A stretch of DNA of 64,000 nucleotides from NCBI GenBank assembly GCA_016703895.1, contig JADJBE010000007.1, positions 1 to 64,000 of the forward strand, written 5' to 3'. The position numbers were made by a program, and so were the translations under genes. The notes under the pieces were generated by a model, which worked only from the letters and a program-made list of their open reading frames with translations, was not told the DNA's origin and made no database searches. This document shows, piece by piece, positions 54,600 through 63,787 of the stretch; within the stretch, counting starts at the first letter, position 1, and each line of letters opens with the position of its first letter. Source of the stretch: Pseudomonadota bacterium (GTDB lineage Bacteria > Pseudomonadota > Gammaproteobacteria > Steroidobacterales > Steroidobacteraceae).

Positions 54600-55721
54600 A
54601 TGCCGACCAGCAAACGCAAGTCGGTGCTCGCCGAGCGGTACGCTGCGGAAGCCGTCAAGCGCGGCTTTCAGCCAGATCCCGCCCAGCTCGCCGCACTGTT
54701 GCCGCTCGAGCGTCTGCGGCGCGAGCTGAGCAAGCCACAGCGTTCGCGCGGCATCACCGCTCGACTCACCAGTTTGTTGGGCAGTAAGCGTGTGGCGACA
54801 GCTCCGCGTGGCGTGTACCTTTGGGGCGAGGTCGGACGCGGCAAGACTTGGCTGATGGATCTTTTTTACGCCAGTCTCAACTTTGACGCGCGCCGGCGCA
54901 GTCATTTCTACCGTTTCATGCACGACGTGCATGCGGAACTCAAGGCCCTGTCGGGCACCGAGTCGCCACTTATCAGCGTGGCTGAGGGAATTGCGGCAAA
55001 CACCCGCGTGCTGTGCTTTGATGAATTGTTCGTGTCAGACATCGCGGACGCGATGATTCTGGGCGGCCTGTTCGACGCTCTGATCGCGCACGGCGTCGCG
55101 CTGGTATTCACCTCCAACGTGCCGCCCGCTCGCCTTTATCACGATGGCCTGCAACGCCAACGGTTCCTGCCGGCGATCGCATTGCTCGAGCAGCATACGG
55201 AAGTGGTGCAGCTGCTGGGGCCGGTTGACTACCGCCTGAGTCAGCTGGCACGCGCGCAGCTCTACCTGCCGAGTGACGACCCCAATTCGACGCAGGCACT
55301 CGCCACCATTTATGACGACCTGTCTGATGACGACGTTGAAACAAGCGGCTGCATCGAAATCAATGGCCGCCAGATCCCGGTGCTGCGCGAAAGTGAGAAC
55401 GTCGTCTGGTTCGAGTTCAGCGCGCTGTGCGACGGGCCTCGCGGCGCGTCGGACTACATCCATCTGGCGCGCGAGTATCAATCGGTACTGGTCTCCAACG
55501 TTCCCGTGTTCGACAAAACCAAAGAGAACGCGGCGCGGCGCTTCATTACGCTGGTCGATGAGTTCTATGACCGCGGCGTCAACCTGATTGTGTCCGCAGC
55601 CGTAGCTCCCCAGTTGCTATACCGGGGCGAGCGCCTCAAGTTTGAATTTGAACGGACTGCGAGCCGCCTGATCGAGATGCAGAGTCACGACTATCTTGCG
55701 CGCCAGCATGTGGCGACTTAG
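54600..55721 (+). CDS. zapE: Cell-division ATPase ZapE (AFG1-like)
   Basis: This AAA-type ATPase associates with the Z ring and has mitochondrial relatives (AFG1) in protein quality control. It has 373 residues. Walker A is LWGEVGRGKTWLMDLFYASL, and the Walker B region is LCFDELFVSDIADAMILGGL. FTSNVPPARLYHDGLQRQRF and the C-terminal KFEFERTASRLIEMQSHDYL segments are typical. It lies 7 bp after the synthetase gene, so it may be read from the same transcript although its job is different. It is convergent with maiA. Confidence 0.93.
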   Translation: MPTSKRKSVLAERYAAEAVKRGFQPDPAQLAALLPLERLRRELSKPQRSRGITARLTSLLGSKRVATAPRGVYLWGEVGRGKTWLMDLFYASLNFDARRRSHFYRFMHDVHAELKALSGTESPLISVAEGIAANTRVLCFDELFVSDIADAMILGGLFDALIAHGVALVFTSNVPPARLYHDGLQRQRFLPAIALLEQHTEVVQLLGPVDYRLSQLARAQLYLPSDDPNSTQALATIYDDLSDDDVETSGCIEINGRQIPVLRESENVVWFEFSALCDGPRGASDYIHLAREYQSVLVSNVPVFDKTKENAARRFITLVDEFYDRGVNLIVSAAVAPQLLYRGERLKFEFERTASRLIEMQSHDYLARQHVAT

Positions 55722-55749
55722 CTGAATACCGACCAATCGCACTGTCGGC

Positions 55750-56403
55750 TCACGGCTCACGATCCGGCTGATTGTCAGGAGCCGCTTGCACGAATGCGTC
55801 GACGCGATCGCACTCGCGGGCGATCCGACTAATTGTGCGATATGAATCGGGATCAACGCCGAAGCGGCGCGACGAAAAAACTTGTGGGTAGAGGCAGCAG
55901 TCAGCCAGCGTCGGCGTATCGCCATGGCAGAACTTGCCGGTGTTCGGACTGCTAGCAAGCTCGGCCTCGATCACGACCAGGCCGCGCCCAATCCACTCCC
56001 GCAGCCAGGCCTGGATCTGTGGCTTCTCGAGCCGGACCGTGTCAGACAGGTATTGCGTCACACTCGTGTTTTGCAGGGGTTGCACGTCACTGACGATGAT
56101 CTGCGCCAGTGCACGCACTCGCGCGCGCCCGGCAGCGTCTGGCGGCAGCAGCGGCGGCATCGGAAATACCTCGTTCACGTATTCGAGTATCGCCATCGAC
56201 TGCGTGACAACTTGTCCATCGTGCACCAGCGTCGGAACTCGCCCGTTTGGATTGAGGCGGCGATACTCGACTTTATTCTGCTCACCACCATTGCGCACGA
56301 GGTTGATGACACGCGGCTGATATGCAATGCCCTTGAGATTGAGTGCGATGCGCGCACGGAACGCTGCGGAACTGCGCCAGTAAGTATATAGCTCGACCAT
56401 CAA
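55750..56403 (-). CDS. maiA: Maleylacetoacetate isomerase
   Basis: This zeta-class glutathione transferase isomerises maleylacetoacetate to fumarylacetoacetate in tyrosine breakdown. It has 217 residues. The glutathione site has LYTYWRSSAAFRARIALNLK and the zeta-class GRVPTLVHDGQVVTQSMAIL. It overlaps hppD by 4 nt (ATGA) and is in one operon with it. Fumarylacetoacetase and homogentisate dioxygenase genes are not in the window. Confidence 0.93.
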   Translation of the reverse strand: MMVELYTYWRSSAAFRARIALNLKGIAYQPRVINLVRNGGEQNKVEYRRLNPNGRVPTLVHDGQVVTQSMAILEYVNEVFPMPPLLPPDAAGRARVRALAQIIVSDVQPLQNTSVTQYLSDTVRLEKPQIQAWLREWIGRGLVVIEAELASSPNTGKFCHGDTPTLADCCLYPQVFSSRRFGVDPDSYRTISRIARECDRVDAFVQAAPDNQPDREP

Positions 56404-57446
56404 ATGACTCCGCGACGCTCCTGATCGAGCTCGATTGATTCGAATAGCGCCTTGAAGTTGCCTTCGCCGAAACCTTCGTTGCCTTTGCGCTGAATGATCT
56501 CAAAGAAGATCGGTCCGATGACGTTCTTCGTAAAAATTTGCAACAGCACACCCTCGTGGTTGGCCGGATTCCCGTCGATCAAGATTCGTCGCTTGCGCAG
56601 CTCGCCCAATGACTCACTGTGACCGACCACGCGCGCGTCGACTTGCTCGTAGTAAGCGTCGAGCGTGTCCTGAAACTGCACGCCACGCGCACGCAACGTG
56701 TCGACCGTCTGATAGATATCTTTGGCGGCCAAGGCAATATGCTGTATGCCTTCGCCTCGATATTCGCGCAGGTACTCCTCGATCTGTGACTTGTCATCCT
56801 GCGACTCGTTGATCGGAATACGGATCTTGCCGCAGGGGCTGGTCAGCGCACGACTGATCAGCCCGGTCTTCTTGCCTTCGATATCGAAGTAGCGGATCTC
56901 ACGAAAGTTGAACAGCCGCTCGTAGAACCCCGCCCACTTGTCCATATTGCCGCGATGAACATTGTGGGTCAGATGGTCGATCACAGTCAGGCCACTTTGA
57001 TCGGCGGACGGCGCTGGCGACACGGGACGAAAGTCGACGTCATAGATTGACTGATCACCGTAGCGATCGACGAAATACAACAACGAACCACCGATGCCTT
57101 CGATGGCCGGAATATTGAGCTCCATCGGGCCGACTTTGCCCGCATACGGCTTGGCGCCAAGCTCGACCGCGCGCGCAAACGCAGCGGCAGCGTCCCGCAC
57201 TCGAAATCCCATTGCGCAGGCCGACGGCCCGTGGGCGCGCGCAAACTGCTGCGCAAACGATTCAGGCTCCGCATTGATAATGAAGTGCACGTCATTTTGG
57301 CTATGCAGGGTGACGTTCTTGCTGCGATGACGCGCAACCACCGGAAAGCCCAACTGCTCAAACAAGGTGCGTAACAACGTCGGATCGGGTGCGGTGTACT
57401 CCACGAACTCAAAGCCGTCGGTACCCATGGGATTCGCGATTGTCAT
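56400..57446 (-). CDS. hppD: 4-hydroxyphenylpyruvate dioxygenase
   Basis: This Fe(II) enzyme converts 4-hydroxyphenylpyruvate to homogentisate. It has 348 residues. Two VOC domains are present. The metal ligands are His in VIDHLTHNVHRGNMDKWAGF, His in EGIQHIALAAKDI and Glu in GPIFFEIIQRKGNEGFGEGN. It is the first gene of hppD-maiA and diverges from a MarR gene across a perfect 26-bp palindrome. Confidence 0.96.
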   Translation of the reverse strand: MTIANPMGTDGFEFVEYTAPDPTLLRTLFEQLGFPVVARHRSKNVTLHSQNDVHFIINAEPESFAQQFARAHGPSACAMGFRVRDAAAAFARAVELGAKPYAGKVGPMELNIPAIEGIGGSLLYFVDRYGDQSIYDVDFRPVSPAPSADQSGLTVIDHLTHNVHRGNMDKWAGFYERLFNFREIRYFDIEGKKTGLISRALTSPCGKIRIPINESQDDKSQIEEYLREYRGEGIQHIALAAKDIYQTVDTLRARGVQFQDTLDAYYEQVDARVVGHSESLGELRKRRILIDGNPANHEGVLLQIFTKNVIGPIFFEIIQRKGNEGFGEGNFKALFESIELDQERRGVI

Positions 57447-57484
57447 GGCTCAACTCCGTTGCGCCGGGTCTGCGCATCAGGTTC

Positions 57485-57510
57485 GAATTAGTTACAATTG
57501 TAACTAATTC
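57485..57510. promoter_or_regulatory. Perfect 26-bp palindrome, MarR operator
   Basis: Half-site GAATTAGTTACAA is followed directly by its exact reverse complement, centred between hppD (start 57446) and the MarR gene (start 57547). The AT-rich site stands out from the GC-rich surroundings. MarR proteins bind such palindromes in their own divergent promoters, so autoregulation with control of hppD-maiA is the likely use. Confidence 0.8.
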
Positions 57511-57546
57511 AGCGCTCGGCGCCAGCCTCGAACGGAGCAAAGTCGG

Positions 57547-58002
57547 ATGCCACGTACTGCAGACCTGCAACTCGAACAGTTTCTGCCCTATCGGCTGTCG
57601 GTGCTCTCCAACACCATCAGCTCGGCTATTGCAACCGACTACTCGCGTCGCTTCGGGCTGACTATCCCGCAGTGGCGCGTGCTCGCTGTACTGGCAGACA
57701 CCCCTAACCTCACGGCGGCACAAATCTCGACCCGCACGGCGATGGACAAGGTTGCCGTGAGCCGCGCAGTCGCGAGCTTGTTGGCGCGGTCAGCCATTGT
57801 GCGCTCGCCGGTTGCCAGCGATCGCCGCAAAGCTCACCTGCAGTTGTCAGCCGCCGGCACAAGCATGTACGCCGAGGTCGTCCCCGTCGCACGGCAATAT
57901 GAACGCAACTTGCTCGATGGCCTGACAAGCAACGATCGCGCAGCGTTCGATCGTATCCTCAGCCTGCTGCTCAGCCGTGCCACTGAACTGGGCCCGGCGT
58001 AG
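57547..58002 (+). CDS. MarR-family repressor of the tyrosine-degradation genes
   Basis: This winged-helix regulator has 151 residues. The MarR core is FGLTIPQWRVLAVLADTPN / LTAAQISTRTAMDKVAVSRA and the wing is RSPVASDRRKAHLQLSAAG. It diverges from hppD. Likely ligands are an aromatic intermediate of the pathway, by analogy with HpaR-like MarR proteins; this is inferred. Confidence 0.88.
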   Translation: MPRTADLQLEQFLPYRLSVLSNTISSAIATDYSRRFGLTIPQWRVLAVLADTPNLTAAQISTRTAMDKVAVSRAVASLLARSAIVRSPVASDRRKAHLQLSAAGTSMYAEVVPVARQYERNLLDGLTSNDRAAFDRILSLLLSRATELGPA

Positions 58003-58089
58003 GCGAATCTGCGCACTGTCGATTGAGACCTCGCGCCGGTGCGCGACACAGCCGGCTATACTGCGAACGACGTCAGGAGACTCACAACC

Positions 58090-61000
58090 ATGCTCGGCAA
58101 GATTCCCGCCGCCCGCGTCGCGCTGATTGACGCCATCATCAGCGCCGCCCAAAGCTTGCGCCGCTTCAAGCAACGCAGCCTCGAACGCGACTACTTGCGC
58201 AGTTACTTTCATGGCGTCTCGGAGCACGATCTGCGTGCGCATGCGCCAACCAGCCTCGCGGCCGTCGCGCTTAGCCATCTGGATCTTGGCCGGACAAGGC
58301 GACGTGGTCAAACTTTGATCAAGCTCGCCGACGGACTCGACCGCCCGGAAGGCTCGCCCTACCGTGCCACCGTCGCGATCGTCAGCGACGACATGCCGTT
58401 TCTGGTGGATTCGCTCGGCATCGTCTTCAACCAACTCGGCATCGCGGTCCACTTGATCGTGCATCCAGTGGTCGACGCGCGCCGTGGCAAGACGGGTCGC
58501 TTGCTCGAAATCGGCGCACAGAGTCCAGGCGCCAAGCTCGAATCCTGGCAACTGATCGAAATCGATCGGCCACGCGACGAGGCCGCAGCCAAGGAACTCA
58601 CGGCGAAGATCCGCTCGACACTCGCCGATGTGCATGCGGCGGTCAAAGACTTCGAGCAGCTCCGCGAGCAGACTTTGCGAGTGGCGCGCGAACTCGACGC
58701 GGGCTCGCTGCCTGTGCCGCGCGCCGAGGTCGCCGAAGCACGCGCACTCCTGACCTGGATGGAAGAGCGGCACTTTGTATTTCTCGGCTATCGCTACTAT
58801 CAACTGCGTCGCGGTGCCAAGACCGACACATTGATTCGAGATCGAACCAGTGGTTTGGGCATTTTGCGTCCTGCGCGCGCCCGTGGTCGGGGCGCCGCCG
58901 CTAAAGTCTTGAGCGGCACGCTGCGTGACCATGCGCGTGCCAAGACCTTACTGGTGCTCACGAAAGCGAACTCGGTCTCAACGGTGCATCGCGCCAGCTA
59001 CCTCGACTATGTGGGAGTCAAGACCTTCGATGAGCGCGGGCGCGCCAATGGTGAGCATCGCTTTCTCGGGCTTTGGACCTCGAGCGCGTATCACATGTCG
59101 CCGCGCGACATTCCACTGCTGCGCCACAAGGTGCAGACCGTGATCGCGCACTTCGGACTGCCAGCACATAGCCACGATGCCAAAGCACTCGCCAATGCGA
59201 TCGAGACCTATCCACGCGACGAGCTCTTCCAAGCCGAGACCAGCGAGCTGATTCGCATACTGCGCGGCATCGTCAATCTCTACGAGCGTCATCAGGTGCG
59301 GCTGTTCGTGCGACGCGACGCCTATGAACGCTTTTATTCCTGCCTCGTCTACGCACCACGCGACCGTTACAACACGCAAGTTCGCGAGCGCATCGAAGCG
59401 ATCATGCGCGACCGTTTTGCGGGTACGCATATCGAATCGCAAGTACAGATCTCCGAGTCCGCGTTGGCGCGATTACATTTACTGGTACGTACCAAGCCGG
59501 GTGCAACGCCGGTGCGCGACATCGGCGCGATCGAGCAGGAAATTGCCATCGCTGCCACGACCTGGGGCGACCGATTGCGCTCGTCACTACTGCAGCAGGC
59601 CGACGAAACCCGTGGTTTGGAATTAGCCAAACGCTACAACAATGCATTCTCGCCGGCCTATCAGGATGATATTGCGCCCTCGCAAACACTGGATGACATC
59701 GAAGATCTCGAAGCGCTAGCCAATCAGCCTGATCGACTCCGCCTGAATCTGTATCTTCCGCCGGCCGTCGAGCTTGCGAAGAATCCCCGCCTGCTCAATC
59801 TCAAGATTATCAAGAGCGGCAGCTCGATTCCTATCTCCGACGTATTGCCGATGCTCGAGAACTTCGGATTGCGTGTCTTGGCGGAACATCCCTACGAAGT
59901 GCTGCTGCCCAACGGGGCGCTCGACAGCATCCAGGATCTCGAGCTGGAAATGCACGATGCCAGCAACATAGATCTGGATCGCCTCGAGCCGATCTTCAAG
60001 CATGCTTTCCGCGCCACCTGGAACGGCGACAGCGAGAATGATGGTTTCAATCGCCTGTTGATGGCAGCAGGCCTTGAGCTAAGCGAGATCATCGTCTTGC
60101 GAGCCTACTGCCGCTACCTGCTGCAGACGGGGCTGCCATTCAGTCAGGCATCGATGGAGCGCGTACTCGCGACCCATGGCGCGATCACGCGGCAGCTTGC
60201 GCAGCTATTCTCGGCGCAGTTTCAACTCGAGACCAGCGACAAGCTCCGTGCCAAGCAATCGGCCAAGCTGGACGGCGCGATCGTCAAGTCGCTCACAGCG
60301 GTACGCAACGCGGACGATGATCGTATCCTGCGCGCGTACCTGTTGGCGATCCGGGCAACCCTCCGCACTAACTACCATCAGACACTGGCCGATGGCGCGC
60401 CGAAGCCTTGGCTGTCGCTCAAGTTCGACCCTCAGCGCCTGCCTGATCTGCCGCTGCCGCGGCCGAAGTTCGAGATCTTCGTTTACAGCCCGCGGGTCGA
60501 GGGCGTGCACCTGCGCATGGGCTACGTGGCACGCGGCGGTATCCGCTGGTCAGACCGGCGCGAGGACTTTCGCACTGAAGTGCTGGGCTTGATGAAGGCA
60601 CAGAACGTCAAGAACACGTTGATCGTGCCGGTGGGAGCCAAAGGTGGCTTCGTACCAAAGCGGCTACCCGTTGGTGGCAGCCGCGAAGACGTTCAGCGCG
60701 AAGTGATCGCCAGCTATCAGACCTTCATCCGGGGTCTGCTCGATATCACCGACAATATTGTCGCCGGCAAGATCGTGCCCCGCGACCGGCTGGTACGTCG
60801 CGACAGCGACGACGCCTATCTGGTGGTCGCAGCTGACAAAGGTACCGCCACTTTTTCGGACATCGCCAATGCGATCTCGATCGAGTACGGCCATTGGCTG
60901 GGCGACGTGTTTGCGTCCGGTGGTTCGGCCGGCTATGACCACAAGAAAATGGGGATCACGGCGCGCGGCGCATGGGAATGCGTCAAGCGCCACTTTCGTG

Positions 61001-62928
61001 AGATGGACCTCGACACCCAGACGCAAGCGTTCACCGTTGCCGGCATAGGTGATATGTCAGGCGACGTGTTCGGCAACGGCATGCTGTTGTCGCAGCACAT
61101 CCGCCTGCAGGCGGCATTCAATCACCTGCATATCTTCATCGATCCCGCGCCCGACACCGCGGCAAGCTGCAAGGAACGGCAGCGCCTGTTCGCGTTGCCA
61201 CGCTCGAGCTGGTCTGACTACGATCGCAAGCGCATCTCCAAAGGTGGCGGCGTTTATGAACGCAACGCCAAGTCAGTTGCACTCTCGCCCGAGGCACGCG
61301 CACTCCTCGGCATCGACAATGCTGCGCCTACGCCGACCGAGGTCATCCGCGCGATCATTCGGATGCCGGTCGATCTGTTGTGGAATGGCGGCATCGGTAC
61401 GTATGTCAAGGCGAGCGACGAGAGCCACGCCGACGTCGGTGACCGTGCCAACGACGCGATTCGCGCCGATGGCGACGAGCTGCATGCTCGGGTCGTTGGC
61501 GAAGGCGGCAACCTGGGTTGCACCCAGCGGGGTCGCATCGAATACGCGCGCGCGGGCGGACGGATCAATACCGACTTCATCGACAACTCGGCGGGCGTGA
61601 ACACGTCCGACGTGGAAGTGAACCTGAAAATCCTCTTCACACAAGTGGAGAGCGCCGGCCGCCTCAAGCGACCAGCGCGCGATGCGCTGCTCAAGCGGAT
61701 GACTGACGCAGTCGCCGAACTGGTACTGCGTAACAACTATCTGCAGAGTCAAGCGGTCTCCACGCTGGCGCTCAATTCTGCGGAAAGGCTGATTGAATAC
61801 CAGAGCCTAATCCGATCGCTGGAGCGCGCCGGCGACCTGAACCGCGCCATTGAATACCTACCGACTGACGAGGAGTTCGGCGAGCGTCGCAAGCGCAAGG
61901 TCGGACTCACGCGGCCCGAGCTCGCCATCGCGCTCTCTTACAGCAAGATCTGGCTTTCCAACCAGCTGATCGAGTCGAACCTGCCCGAAGACCCCTACTT
62001 CGTGGCCGAGCTCGAACGCTACTTTCCGGACCCGGTGCGCAAGAAATTCCCGCGCGACGTCTCCAAACACCCCTTGCGCCGGGAAATCGTCACCACCGCC
62101 ACGACTAACAGCATCATCAACCGCATGGGTCCGGTTTTTGTGCTACGGGCGCAGGAAGACACGGAGGCGGATCCAGCCCGCGTTGCACGTGCCTATACCA
62201 TCGCCCGTGAATCGTTCGCAATGCGCGATGTCTGGGCCGATATCGAGGCGCTGGACAACAAAGTACCAGCACGGGTGCAGTACGCAATGATGTACGAGAC
62301 AAGTCGCTTGCTACGCCACACCAGCTATTGGTTGCTGCGCGAACGACGACGCAGCCTCGAAGTGGACGTGGCGGTACGCGAGCTGCGCGACGGCGTTGCG
62401 GCACTTGCCAGCGGACTGGAAGACCTGTTAGGCGAAGCGGAAGGTGCCAGACTGAGGGCGCGCATTGAGGCGCTGACCGGCGAAGGCGTTCCGGCGTCAG
62501 TCGCCAAACGCATTGCGCGACTACCGTGGCTCGAATCCGCGTTTGACATAGTCGCGCTCGCCCGCGACCAGCGGCTGGCCGTGCACGAGGCGGCGCTGGT
62601 CTATTTCGGCATTGGCGCGGAGATTGGTCTCGACTGGCTGCACGACCGTATCGACCATCTGAGTGTCGACGGGCAGTGGCAGGCCATCGCACGCGCCGCG
62701 TTGCGTGAGAACGCCCGACGCGCACACCGCGACATTGCCGCTCGCGCCTTGAAACAAAGCCGCCAGCGCGGCGCCAAAGCCCGCATCGATGCCTGGGCGA
62801 AGTCAGTCGGCGACGAAATCACCGGCTGGAAGCGAACCTTGGTTGACATGCGCGCCAGCGGCGGCAGCGACTTCGCCACCTTGTCGGTGGGTGTCGAAGC
62901 GGTGCGTGGTTTGACAGTTAACGACTGA
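58090..62928 (+). CDS. Large NAD-specific glutamate dehydrogenase
   Basis: This enzyme catalyses oxidative deamination of glutamate to 2-oxoglutarate and belongs to the large bacterial GDH family (about 180 kDa). The ATG at 58090 has AGGAG upstream and gives 1,612 residues; a GTG 51 nt earlier is in frame. A long N-terminal region with ACT-like parts (DMPFLVDSLGIVFNQLGIAV) precedes the catalytic domain: VARGGIRWSDRREDFRTEVL, VPVGAKGGFVPKRLP, TFSDIANAISIEYGHWLGDV and VAGIGDMSGDVFGNGMLLSQ. The long C-terminal helical domain is complete. The reading frame is intact over 4.8 kb. It fits an amino-acid catabolic setting. Confidence 0.96.
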   Translation: MLGKIPAARVALIDAIISAAQSLRRFKQRSLERDYLRSYFHGVSEHDLRAHAPTSLAAVALSHLDLGRTRRRGQTLIKLADGLDRPEGSPYRATVAIVSDDMPFLVDSLGIVFNQLGIAVHLIVHPVVDARRGKTGRLLEIGAQSPGAKLESWQLIEIDRPRDEAAAKELTAKIRSTLADVHAAVKDFEQLREQTLRVARELDAGSLPVPRAEVAEARALLTWMEERHFVFLGYRYYQLRRGAKTDTLIRDRTSGLGILRPARARGRGAAAKVLSGTLRDHARAKTLLVLTKANSVSTVHRASYLDYVGVKTFDERGRANGEHRFLGLWTSSAYHMSPRDIPLLRHKVQTVIAHFGLPAHSHDAKALANAIETYPRDELFQAETSELIRILRGIVNLYERHQVRLFVRRDAYERFYSCLVYAPRDRYNTQVRERIEAIMRDRFAGTHIESQVQISESALARLHLLVRTKPGATPVRDIGAIEQEIAIAATTWGDRLRSSLLQQADETRGLELAKRYNNAFSPAYQDDIAPSQTLDDIEDLEALANQPDRLRLNLYLPPAVELAKNPRLLNLKIIKSGSSIPISDVLPMLENFGLRVLAEHPYEVLLPNGALDSIQDLELEMHDASNIDLDRLEPIFKHAFRATWNGDSENDGFNRLLMAAGLELSEIIVLRAYCRYLLQTGLPFSQASMERVLATHGAITRQLAQLFSAQFQLETSDKLRAKQSAKLDGAIVKSLTAVRNADDDRILRAYLLAIRATLRTNYHQTLADGAPKPWLSLKFDPQRLPDLPLPRPKFEIFVYSPRVEGVHLRMGYVARGGIRWSDRREDFRTEVLGLMKAQNVKNTLIVPVGAKGGFVPKRLPVGGSREDVQREVIASYQTFIRGLLDITDNIVAGKIVPRDRLVRRDSDDAYLVVAADKGTATFSDIANAISIEYGHWLGDVFASGGSAGYDHKKMGITARGAWECVKRHFREMDLDTQTQAFTVAGIGDMSGDVFGNGMLLSQHIRLQAAFNHLHIFIDPAPDTAASCKERQRLFALPRSSWSDYDRKRISKGGGVYERNAKSVALSPEARALLGIDNAAPTPTEVIRAIIRMPVDLLWNGGIGTYVKASDESHADVGDRANDAIRADGDELHARVVGEGGNLGCTQRGRIEYARAGGRINTDFIDNSAGVNTSDVEVNLKILFTQVESAGRLKRPARDALLKRMTDAVAELVLRNNYLQSQAVSTLALNSAERLIEYQSLIRSLERAGDLNRAIEYLPTDEEFGERRKRKVGLTRPELAIALSYSKIWLSNQLIESNLPEDPYFVAELERYFPDPVRKKFPRDVSKHPLRREIVTTATTNSIINRMGPVFVLRAQEDTEADPARVARAYTIARESFAMRDVWADIEALDNKVPARVQYAMMYETSRLLRHTSYWLLRERRRSLEVDVAVRELRDGVAALASGLEDLLGEAEGARLRARIEALTGEGVPASVAKRIARLPWLESAFDIVALARDQRLAVHEAALVYFGIGAEIGLDWLHDRIDHLSVDGQWQAIARAALRENARRAHRDIAARALKQSRQRGAKARIDAWAKSVGDEITGWKRTLVDMRASGGSDFATLSVGVEAVRGLTVND

Positions 62929-62947
62929 TCTAGCGCGAGCTCAGCAC

Positions 62948-63757
62948 GTGCGTACCACGCTCGTCATCAGCACCTACGAGCGACTAGATGCCCTGCGTGC
63001 GGTGCTCGACACAGTGGCGCGGCAGCGAGTCCTGCCGAGCGAGGTGATTATTGCAGACGATGGCTCCGGCCCGCCTACCGCCGACGTAGCGCGCATCTTT
63101 GCGCAGCGCTGCGGCGTCCCGCTGACGCATGTGCGGCAGGAACACCGCGGGTTTCGCCTGACACGCCTGCGGAACCTGGCGATCCGGGCCGCGAGTGGTG
63201 AGTATCTGATCTTCATCGACGGTGACATGCTGTTGCACCCCGAGTTCGTTGCCGACCATGTCCTGCTGGCGCGCAAGCACAATTTCACTCAGGGTGTGCG
63301 CATTCCACTCAACGCGCTAGTCACGGCGGACTGGCTAACAGGTGCAAGCGCGGTTGCCAAACCACCCGACACGCGCTCTGCCGGCATGCGACGACTGTAC
63401 GGCTGGCACTCGCCGCCTATCGCCGCTCGGCTACGCCGGGCTGCCAACCACGTCATCGCAATCAAGGGGTGTAATCAAGCGTATTGGCGCCAGGATCTCA
63501 TCGACGTGAATGGCTTCAATGAAGCTATCGAAGGTTGGGGTCCGGAGGACAAAGAGCTCGCAGCTCGGCTCCAACACGCCGGGGTCAAACGTCAGTCTCT
63601 GCTGTTCGGAGGCATTGCCTGGCACCTGCACCATCCGCCTGCGGCACGTGACCGGCGCACGGCCAACGAACAGCTCCTGCAAGCAACGCTTGCGAACGGC
63701 GTCACACGCTGCGAGCACGGTCTCGACAGCCAGTCGCCCGACAACCCGGTATCATAA
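62948..63757 (+). CDS. Family 2 glycosyltransferase
   Basis: This putative cytoplasmic glycosyltransferase with a GT-A fold starts at a GTG (TTLVISTYERLDALRAVLDT) and has 269 residues. The nucleotide-sugar motifs are VIIADDGSGP and a DGDM (D-x-D) site in YLIFIDGDMLLHPEF. GWGPEDKELAARLQHAGVKR gives the ED acceptor-base region of this family. No membrane segment is seen. The acceptor sugar is not identifiable. Confidence 0.87.
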   Translation: MRTTLVISTYERLDALRAVLDTVARQRVLPSEVIIADDGSGPPTADVARIFAQRCGVPLTHVRQEHRGFRLTRLRNLAIRAASGEYLIFIDGDMLLHPEFVADHVLLARKHNFTQGVRIPLNALVTADWLTGASAVAKPPDTRSAGMRRLYGWHSPPIAARLRRAANHVIAIKGCNQAYWRQDLIDVNGFNEAIEGWGPEDKELAARLQHAGVKRQSLLFGGIAWHLHHPPAARDRRTANEQLLQATLANGVTRCEHGLDSQSPDNPVS

Positions 63758-63787
63758 GAAGGCTGTCACTGCGTTGGAGTAAAAAGC

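Noticed and set aside
12800..63000. Scattered GTTAG/CTAAC pentamers, often as TTA leucine codons, looked like a dispersed motif
   Set aside because: By eye they occur roughly once per 700-800 bp in both orientations, close to chance for this composition; a proper k-mer count would be needed to revive the idea.
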